Assembly (NCBI RefSeq): GCF_000687475.1
Contig: NC_057317.1
Location: 2,666,001 to 2,730,000 of the forward strand
From: Ustilaginoidea virens
Taxonomy: Eukaryota; Ascomycota; Sordariomycetes; Hypocreales; Clavicipitaceae
Direction of reading: 5' to 3'
DNA: 64,000 bases
Shown here: in pieces, positions 58,499-64,000 of the stretch
Layout: every line of letters starts with the position of its first letter
Position numbering within the stretch: position 1 is the stretch's first letter
Notes under the pieces: generated by a model
What the model saw: the letters and a program-made list of their open reading frames with translations, nothing else
The model's database searches: none
What the model was told of the DNA's origin: nothing
Made by a program: the position numbers and the translations under genes

Positions 58499-61400
58499 CT
58501 ATGCAAAAGTCATGGAAATCTCCTTCTCTGTCCCAAAGTCCTCGTCATCTGGATCTGCCCATGGGTCTGAAATGGCAATATTGGGCAACGTTTGTGAGGT
58601 ACGCATTCCCGGTCGGCTGCAAGTAGGTTCGCCAAGAGCCAGTGTTTCCGCATGGGTGAGGCTAGGTTCATCAAACGAAGTGTCGAATGTCATTTGCACC
58701 TCCTCTTCAAGCGCGTCGGCGTGATAGGCAGACAGTTCGCGTGAACCGTAAGCACTTGCGTAACCTGTCCCACTTGCGATGATCATGTCCGCACTCTTGG
58801 TCTCGCGCAAGGAACCCCGTGCATCTGCACAAGAGGGCGGGATCGGCCGAGTGCTGCGGGGGACGTCCAGCTTCATCGGCGGCAGAGTCGATATGATCTC
58901 CTTGATCTGTAGCGTCAGTTCGGCATCCGCATCCGTGTCCCCGTAAGCTTCCTTTGCCAACTCGGCTCGGATTGCATCCACGTCGAACAGGACGCCGTGA
59001 TTACTGCTATTCCCATCTTCCGCTTTGCCACCGCTGGCTTTGGCATCCTTGCCGTCTTTGTGGGCCGACTCCTCGTAAACCTCCCACTCCTGGCGCTCAA
59101 TCTTCTTTCGCCGCCCAAATATGCTGAATCGGCTGCTCTTCTTCTTGCCCTCCTTCTCCAGCTCCTTGCGGGCTTCTTCGATTTCATTGATGAGTTCCCG
59201 CTGCCGCTCATCGTGGTTTTCCGGATCGGGATCCTCGATCTCGGAGAATTCATCGCTCTCCACCTCCCAACCGCATTTCCTCAGAAGAACGGGCATGGCG
59301 GTTCGGTACTGCATGTGGCCAGTGACTTCCTCTGTGACGTCAATGTTTTCCACCCCCCGAGTGCCGACGGCCGCGAGCCCCGCCACTCTGCGAATGCCGC
59401 CGTTGGTCAAACGGAAGAGGTAGCCAAGAATCCAGTCGTTTCGGTTGAAGCCATTCACAAAACGGCCCGAAACAACCGTCCTGGCTCGCAGAAATTCGTC
59501 GTTCTTAACCACAACTGGCGAGCCAAACAAGTAGACATTTTGCACCAAGCCATAGGCATTACGCTTGGAGAGTTCTCGCAGGCACGAGAATATAACTCGG
59601 GCGCCAATGGAGTAGCCAACAAGAGTAATTGGCCGCGTCCCTAGGCTGCGGTCCATGAGTGAATCAGCCAAGATCAATCCAGCTGACGTGGCCCTGTCGA
59701 GAGACACCGCCCAGGGGTTGTCGATTAGATACGAAAGCTTTGTCAACACCATGGGCAGCTGCAAGGCGGCCATCAGACTGACGAGGATCGTGCTACCCAG
59801 AATCTGCTGCAAGCCTTGAGTGAGGGCCTGTCCGAAGCTCAGTTGTTAGTCACAGGCTCCCCACGAGGCCCAAAAAAAGAAAAAAAGAAAAAAAAAAAAA
59901 AGGGCCCGATGGCTTTCAGAACCCACCTCAGTCGCCAAAATGTTGATGGTGTCACCCATGCTTCGCAGCATCTCAGGTTCCCATAGAACGGAATAAATGT
60001 CCCCCATGACGGGGTCCACCGTACTGAAAGGCAGGCGCACATCATCCACCTTGCCAGTCAGCCATCCCGACACAGTCACAATAAGGTTGACACGCTTGTT
60101 GTTGTGCAACGGCCGGTACTCGAATGTCTTGACTGATCCAGTACGGCGATTGGCAGCACGCCCGCCGATTAAACTCCCCGAAGCAGCTGCCGAAGATGTG
60201 ATGATGGCCGCACCACCGGCTCCGGCCAGGAAGCTGCTCGTCCCGGTGACACCAATGGTGGTGAAGCCTGCGGCGAGACCGGCACCGATGACGGGAGCCA
60301 GCAAGCCCGCGGACAATCCAATAACCAAGCCACCACCAACCGTTGCGAGCCCCATCATCATGAGCCTTCGCGTTTGCGCCATCTTCCGTCGAGATTCCAT
60401 GTGCTCGTCTTCGTTCCAGTTCTCCTTTTCAGCCGCCTGTTGCATTTCCAACGCGTCAGTAACTCGCCTCTCAAATTTGCAAATGTCAATCCATGAGATC
60501 TCCAGGCTGCCTGCCACGCGTTCCAGCAAAACTCGGGAGCGAGCATCATATATCGAATCTGCAACCAGAATCAGAAACAGGTCACACAGGACCGTCCAAC
60601 GAAGGTCGATGTCGATCTTCTGCGTCGTTGGAAGCTGGCTAGGTGATTGCACCGCCGGCACCTCACTGTGGTCTATGCTCCCGTACGGAGGCGGCAACAA
60701 CTCTGCAGGCTCTTCGTCTTCTCGAGGCGAAGCCGATGGAGATGCGGAGCTCGACCCTGGGCTACGCTTGCTTTCTTCGGCCATCGGGTTGTGAACTCGC
60801 GAGTTGGCATGCAAAGCCGGTGTTAGGTCCCTTGGCATGACGCCATGCTCTGCCAGCTGCTCAATCATGATCTGTTCCGCCTCGCTTATATCCATGTGAG
60901 AGTAAAGCCGGATCATCATCTTTTGGCCCCACATCTTCTGGGATTCGGCGCTCATGGTGATGTGTCTCTTATTCTTCTTGGCGGGCTGCCGCTCCTGTAT
61001 CTCCTTCAACATGTTGGCAATCTCCAGGCGCACCACTCCAACGTAGGCTATTCTTTGACCCTCGGTCAACAGATCCTTGGTGGCTTGCATCTGCGATATA
61101 GCATCACGTCCTTCCTCGTCCGCGAGGGCTGTTCCTCTAGCATCTTTGAAAAGATACTGGGTGTTTTCGTCCATGCTCGTTGCGGATTCGGCGTCATCGT
61201 CCATGACAACGCGAGTATAACCCTTTCCAGCCCCCCCCAGTCCGCTGTAGCCGTATTTTTCGTCGTCCTCATCGTTGTGTTCCCGAGCAATCAGGCGGTT
61301 GTCGTCATCATATATGTCGTACGGGGCAAAAGCTGGCATAGCCTGCCAGCCACTATCGGCGTCCTCATCCTCCTCCTCCGCCTGTTCTTTCTGTGTCGAG

Positions 61401-62122
61401 AGCTTTTGATGAGAGAATTCAGACAATTCAGACAAGACAACATTCGGGCCGCTGCCGATGCTGGAAGCACTCACGCCACTCGCGTTTCGACTATGAGCGA
61501 CCTTGGGTTGACTGCTGGAGACTTGTTCGGACTTGGCACGTGCGTTGCTTGTTGTCACATCAGGGGAGTGGTTTGGCTCCTCCCTGGCGTCGACGACGGC
61601 ATCGCCCTTTTCCTCGTTCTCTACTGCATTTGGGGCTCGAGTTTTGTTATGGGACGTTTCGTCTATTTCTGGGTAACATTCTGAAGTCGTTCCGGCACTT
61701 GGGTTGTCCTTGGCCAACATGGCACCAGGCGTCCGTAATGCATTGGAGCCGGGCTCAGTTTTGTCAGATCGACATGCATTAATGGGCACTGCGGTCTGCG
61801 CATCTACGCAATCGGCGTTGTCTGCGTCGCCGCCGTCGCTGTTATTTTCGTGAAAGGGCTTGCCGCTTTTGGTATTCGAGGTTGACGCTGAAGTTGGGGC
61901 TGCCGGCGGTAGTTGCGACGAGCTGCTTCCGTGTTTGTCCAGAGAAACAGCCTTCGTGGCATCAGTCGCTCCCTCGTATGCGTCTTCGGCAGGGGCCAAC
62001 ACCGTCGTGCCTCCTGGCGGTGCCCTGGCTTGATAATGTCGGATAGGCAAGCCGAAGTCATCGGTATGCGACGCTGGTTTGGGGGCCTGGTCGTCTAGCG
62101 CAGCACGCATCGTATTCGACAT
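58499..62122 (-). CDS. DUF726/TMCO4-type membrane-associated alpha/beta hydrolase
   Basis: Two exons, 62122-59927 and 59827-58499, give 1174 residues; the junction joins NILATE to ALTQGLQQILG in phase. The start MSNTMRAALDD is chosen over an upstream in-frame Met because it lies at the beginning of the conserved region. Residues 1-310 are acidic and disordered. A conserved helical core follows (EGQRIAYVGVVRLEIANMLKEI, SHMDISEAEQIMIEQLAEHG), then two glycine-rich hydrophobic segments (LMMMGLATVGGGLVIGLSAG, APVIGAGLAAGF). The hydrolase domain shows the nucleophile elbow VGYSIGAR and LFGSPV. The tail is charged (ELEKEGKKKSSRFS) and disordered. DUF726 proteins include human TMCO4 and yeast Mil1; a lipase- or trafficking-related role is inferred only. 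Confidence 0.9.
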
Positions 62123-63564
62123 GGTTGCTCGGGATTTTCCTCTCCGAAGTAGCGATAGCGACGAAACGAAAAGGAAAACCCGAGGCCTTGTTCCGACTCT
62201 CACCACAAACACATCCAGGGCCAATGAGGTTCCCAGGTGATGCACGGAACAGAACACGCTCAAGGTTGTGCGTAACAATCCAGTCCCTTGACGAATGCCC
62301 CGTAATTACCTTGCCTTCCAGTTGGTGGCGTGGCGTGGCGGTGACGGGACAAACGTCAACGGCGGATCTGCGAGCAGAAGCAAAGCCCCATACGCGACTC
62401 AGCATAGAGCCGATGGCTGCGGACGTATGAGCGTATGAGGAGAAAAAATATACATACAAGACTTCTTCAACAAGCATCCGATTTCCAGGCGACGGGTTTA
62501 CGCAGTCCGTAAGCAAGTAATGCTGAGACGTTGGTAAAGGTCAACTGTTCCTGGGTCTTGATGCTGGGTACGACCAGACAAGTCACCAGACAGCAGCCCC
62601 ACTGGACGAAGCTGTCCACTACAAGTGACGGGTACCTTAGGTGGCTTAATTTACCTTGGGAACCTAAGGTACCTCTACCTCGTTACTCAAGTGCTCCATA
62701 CCCACTTCAAGTAGGTAGGTACCTACCTACCTAAATTAATGTTGGAGGGCGTTTGGCCCCCACTGTTGGGAAGCCCCTGGACTGTAGGGCCCAGCCATCA
62801 GCGGAACATTGAAGTTGACCATTGAACATTTCTCTACAGAGTATCTGGAATTTGCTGGATTTCTCATCCGGAACGTGCTTCGGGCATCAAGAGTACAAAA
62901 GCGTTTGTTGAACGCACAAAACCCTGATGCGCACGATGATGATTTTCTTGGCCTCCTTGGCAAGGGGAAGGCTTGATGTTTGTTTGGTGCCGTCTTCCTT
63001 GATGTTCTTCCCAACCGCGGTAAGGGGCTCAGGGTCCAAGTCTTGCTACCCAGACAGGGCCAGACTCCGTACCTTGCAGATAATTCTCATGCCCGTGTGT
63101 GCATCGATGGGCTCCCTGCCTCAAAAGAGGTAGGCACATCAGGTAAGTGGGACCTAAATTCCCTCACTGATGTCATCGGATGTCATCAGCAAGGTTCCAT
63201 CAAACATGTTGCGTTTTTGCTTCAAATTCTACCCGTTGGCGCAATAAGCAATCCAATTGACTGTCAATCAGCCGCTCTGCAAGCAGGCCGGTAAAATTTG
63301 TCCTTATTGCTGCATTCACTATCCTTGATCCCGAAATTGAAGACCCTAGATACAGCAAGTCATTAAACGCACCATAATATGTACCCATAGGTTGAAGCCC
63401 TCACGGATGAATCTCGATGATGCCCAAACTGCGATGCCCAGCTCATCCTTTTGACCCACAGCCAAAAAGAAAAAATCAAATAAAGAACGCCGAGGCTCGT
63501 AAAATGATGTGCAAACTATCCTTTTTTTTCCCTTCTCGGCTCAAATTGACCCGCTCATACAACA
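62123..63564. other. Intergenic region between the DUF726 gene and utp23
   Basis: No gene recognised. Holds GGTACCTTAGG/ACCTAAGGTACC motifs at about 62630-62675 and GTAGGTAGGTACCTACCTACC at 62712-62732, a near-perfect palindrome. The frame at 62980-63294 looks random. Confidence 0.55.
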
Positions 63565-64000
63565 TCAGCTTTCGTCGCCATTGGGCTCTGCGAGAGCAGT
63601 GCCATCTCCCTGCGTATCGTTGGCACTTTGTGTGTCGGCCGGCTTTGCTGTTCTTCGTCTTTTGCTTTTGACTGGACCTTCCTCGGACAGCTTGTTTTGC
63701 TTGCTCACTTCAGCCTTCTTTTTCGCTTTCTTGACGGAAAGAGGGTTGGGGCCTTTTGGACCTGGGCGCTTCGCCTTCTTCCTCGCGGATGCCGCTGATG
63801 AGAGATTGTGTCCGTTGAGGGTGCCGACCCCGTCTTCATCATCGGCCACAGTTGCCGCATCCTCAGCAGTATGCCCTCTCTCGTCCCTTTTTCTTTTCCC
63901 GATTGTTGGTTTGATGCCTGCCCTGAATTTACTGCTTTCTTCACGGGCCCGCAACTGAGCGCTTTCATCAGACATTGGCTCCAAGATCATGACGCTTCTC
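63565..64000 (-). CDS. utp23: rRNA-processing protein UTP23, C-terminal part
   Basis: The frame runs off the right edge; the last 145 residues are visible, ending at the TGA at 63565-63567. It opens with RSVMILEPMSDESAQLRAREESSKFRAG and has basic clusters and the KGPNPLSVKK signature (in PGPKGPNPLSVKKAKKK), typical of the Utp23 C-terminal tail after its PIN-like domain. Utp23 is a nucleolar component of the small-subunit processome that helps release the snR30 snoRNA. The tail beyond is Lys/Arg-rich (KSKRRRTAKP) and acidic at the very end. The PIN domain and start lie beyond the window, so completeness cannot be judged. Confidence 0.85.
   Translation of the reverse strand, partial: RSVMILEPMSDESAQLRAREESSKFRAGIKPTIGKRKRDERGHTAEDAATVADDEDGVGTLNGHNLSSAASARKKAKRPGPKGPNPLSVKKAKKKAEVSKQNKLSEEGPVKSKRRRTAKPADTQSANDTQGDGTALAEPNGDES

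Noticed and set aside
60845..61684. 279-codon plus-strand frame
   Set aside because: Antisense to the conserved DUF726 coding exon; no family features.
1..64000. Secondary-metabolite or defence gene cluster
   Set aside because: No backbone enzyme (PKS, NRPS, terpene synthase), cluster regulator or NLR-type gene is present; the OYE and lyase genes stand among housekeeping genes.

Overview
The window looks like chromosomal DNA of a filamentous ascomycete, most likely a sordariomycete and plausibly Hypocreales (inference from protein content and style, not from a search). Genes are eukaryotic: GC-rich exons, short GT-AG introns of roughly 50 to 300 bases, CT-rich leaders, and fungus-specific proteins such as a secreted GH17 glucanase with a Kex2 site, TVP23, UTP23, VPS71 and a fungal C2H2/RING protein. 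I rebuilt 21 protein genes, checking reading phase across every splice junction. No rRNA, tRNA, CRISPR or prokaryotic feature was seen.

Layout. 1-7.6 kb: a secreted GH17 glucanase, followed by a 0.75 kb AT-rich element with 108 bp inverted termini (a MITE-like transposon). 7.6-13.4 kb: a WD40 protein on the minus strand and a small cysteine-free secreted protein. 14.9-20.8 kb: threonyl-tRNA synthetase with a possible mitochondrial start upstream, the HIT zinc-finger SWR1 subunit VPS71, and divergent from it a tiny mitochondrial membrane protein. 21.2-32 kb: protein disulfide isomerase (HDEL), an old-yellow-enzyme reductase, cytochrome c peroxidase, and divergent from it a Tls1/HCA59-type protein. 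32.8-40.8 kb: a five-exon C2H2/RING-like protein, a 4.9 kb gene-poor gap, and an intronless metallo-beta-lactamase-fold-like protein. 41.4-46.5 kb: a penta-EF-hand protein, a ChaC gamma-glutamylcyclotransferase and a small RRM protein. 48.9-54.5 kb: an unrecognised basic 642-residue protein, a CitE/HpcH-type lyase and Golgi TVP23. 55.5-64 kb: a single-pass membrane protein, a DUF726/TMCO4-type hydrolase, and the C-terminal part of UTP23 cut by the window edge.

The genes are mostly housekeeping (translation, secretory folding, peroxide and glutathione metabolism, chromatin, ribosome biogenesis) and do not form an obvious pathway or secondary-metabolite cluster. I found no convincing new multi-gene system. 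The most interesting signals are the TIR element, the possible dual-targeting start of threonyl-tRNA synthetase, very small coding exons, splice junctions with competing sites, long homopolymers in most introns, and two dispersed near-palindromic motif families in the intergenic DNA.
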